This document shows, piece after piece, positions 63,609 through 64,000 of a stretch of 64,000 bases of DNA. Position 1 is the stretch's first letter; the number at the start of each line of letters is the position of its first letter. This DNA is from Myxococcales bacterium (GTDB lineage: Bacteria; Myxococcota_A; Polyangia; Haliangiales; Haliangiaceae), in the NCBI GenBank assembly GCA_028287115.1, contig JAQBQF010000117.1, positions 1 to 64,000 on the forward strand, in the 5' to 3' direction. The notes beneath the pieces are model-generated. The model saw only the letters and a list, made by a program, of their open reading frames with translations. It made no database searches and was not told the DNA's origin. The translations under genes were made by a program, and so were the position numbers.

Positions 63609-63950
63609 GTGCTCCAGACGTTCGCGGCGCTGGCCGAGCCCAATCGGTTTCGTATCGTCGAGCTGCTGCGCTCCGGCGCGCGCAGCGTCAACGAGATCGG
63701 CGCGCGGCTCGACCTAAACCAGCCGCAAGTCTCCAAGCACCTGCGCGTGCTGAAGCAGGCTGGGTTGGTCGACGTGGAGCCGCGCGCACAGCAGCGCGTG
63801 TACGAGCTGCGCGCCAAGCCATTGCGCCAGCTCAACGATTGGTTGGATCGCTATCGCAAAGTGTGGGACGCGCGATTCGAAGCGCTCGACGAGCTGCTGG
63901 TCGAGCTCGAAACAACGAAGGAGAAGTCCGATGGTCGCAGAAGACGCTAG
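63609..63950 (+). CDS. ArsR-family winged-helix regulator (second copy type)
   Basis: 113 residues from a GTG at 63609 (LQTFAALAEPNRFRIVELL, then GARSVNEIGARLDLNQPQVS, KHLRVLKQAGLVDVEPRAQQ, RVYELRAKPLRQLNDWLDRY). The start is set by the family N-terminus; earlier in-frame codons lie inside the promoter. No metal-binding Cys. Overlaps by 20 bases an SRPBCC gene, so this is a second ArsR/SRPBCC pair like 3302-4065. Confidence 0.9.
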   Translation: MLQTFAALAEPNRFRIVELLRSGARSVNEIGARLDLNQPQVSKHLRVLKQAGLVDVEPRAQQRVYELRAKPLRQLNDWLDRYRKVWDARFEALDELLVELETTKEKSDGRRRR

Positions 63951-64000
63951 TAAGACCGGTACCCAGGTGGAGCGCGCGTCCGAGCGAGAGCTCATCCTCC
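63931..64000 (+). CDS. SRPBCC (AHSA1-type) protein, start only
   Basis: The ATG at 63931, seven bases after GGAG, opens VAEDASKTGTQVERASEREL and continues off the window. The position, right after an ArsR gene and overlapping it, and the beginning 'ERELIL' match SRPBCC proteins paired with ArsR. Only 23 codons are visible. Confidence 0.6.
   Translation, partial: MVAEDASKTGTQVERASERELIL

Noticed and set aside
1..64000. Search by eye for tRNA, rRNA, CRISPR, integrase or transposase genes
   Set aside because: None found. Short or divergent cases could be missed without a covariance-model or profile search.

Overview
The window is about 65% G+C and densely coded on both strands. Many secreted lipoproteins carry Asp/Ala/Pro-rich linkers behind the lipobox, alongside short two-to-four-gene operons, a very large di-heme peroxidase-like protein and an ECF sigma/FecR-like module. 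This style suggests a myxobacterium-like member of Myxococcota (Polyangia/Kofleriaceae-type). That is an inference from style; no rRNA or other marker gene is present. I recognised no tRNA, rRNA, CRISPR array, integrase or complete insertion sequence.

Layout. 1-2666: chromate-resistance cluster, with chrB divergent from a Tat-exported superoxide dismutase and chrA (cut by the window edge). 2713-5287: VOC protein, an ArsR/SRPBCC pair with a perfect operator, and a BNR-repeat protein. 5358-10181: operon fumC-maeA-poxB, a route fumarate > malate > pyruvate > acetate. 10427-11096: two adjacent genes that both lost their middles. 11235-13443: two convergent lipoproteins. 13973-15280: type II NADH dehydrogenase. 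15298-21027: RND efflux operon (adaptor, pump, outer-membrane factor). 21335-23166: RtcB RNA ligase with archease. 23340-25298: aconitase. 25370-31891: small secreted and lipoproteins, a c-type haem protein, and a heme oxygenase followed by a previously easy-to-miss 53-residue Cys/His protein. 31977-35362: LysR regulator, then a GNAT/polysaccharide-deacetylase pair. 35500-40709: operon of a 1321-residue di-heme protein, an FKBP isomerase and a small membrane protein. 40710-42370: alpha/beta hydrolase flanked by two decayed ABC-ATPase fragments. 42371-45372: TonB-dependent-receptor-like protein with a coupled lipoprotein. 45405-49100: lipoprotein, CapA-like protein, lactonase-like propeller, YoaK-family membrane protein. 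49222-51264: 5-oxoprolinase operon pxpABC. 51345-53498: hybrid histidine kinase. 53586-57409: thioredoxin-like protein, lipoprotein haloalkane dehalogenase, LysR regulator, Old Yellow Enzyme. 57545-63432: carboxypeptidase-regulatory-like lipoprotein, then a four-gene operon (secreted protein, ECF sigma, FecR-like protein, cysteine-rich lipoprotein), then a CBS protein. 63609-64000: a second ArsR/SRPBCC pair, apparently leaderless.

The best candidate for an undescribed system is 59091-62983. There an ECF sigma factor and a FecR-like membrane protein are translationally coupled to a lipoprotein holding eleven copies of a six-cysteine, cystine-knot-like motif. Other points worth checking are the exported SOD inside the chromate cluster, the haloalkane dehalogenase with a lipoprotein signal, and the heme oxygenase/Cys-His small protein pair. 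Much of the rest is ordinary housekeeping and envelope biology.
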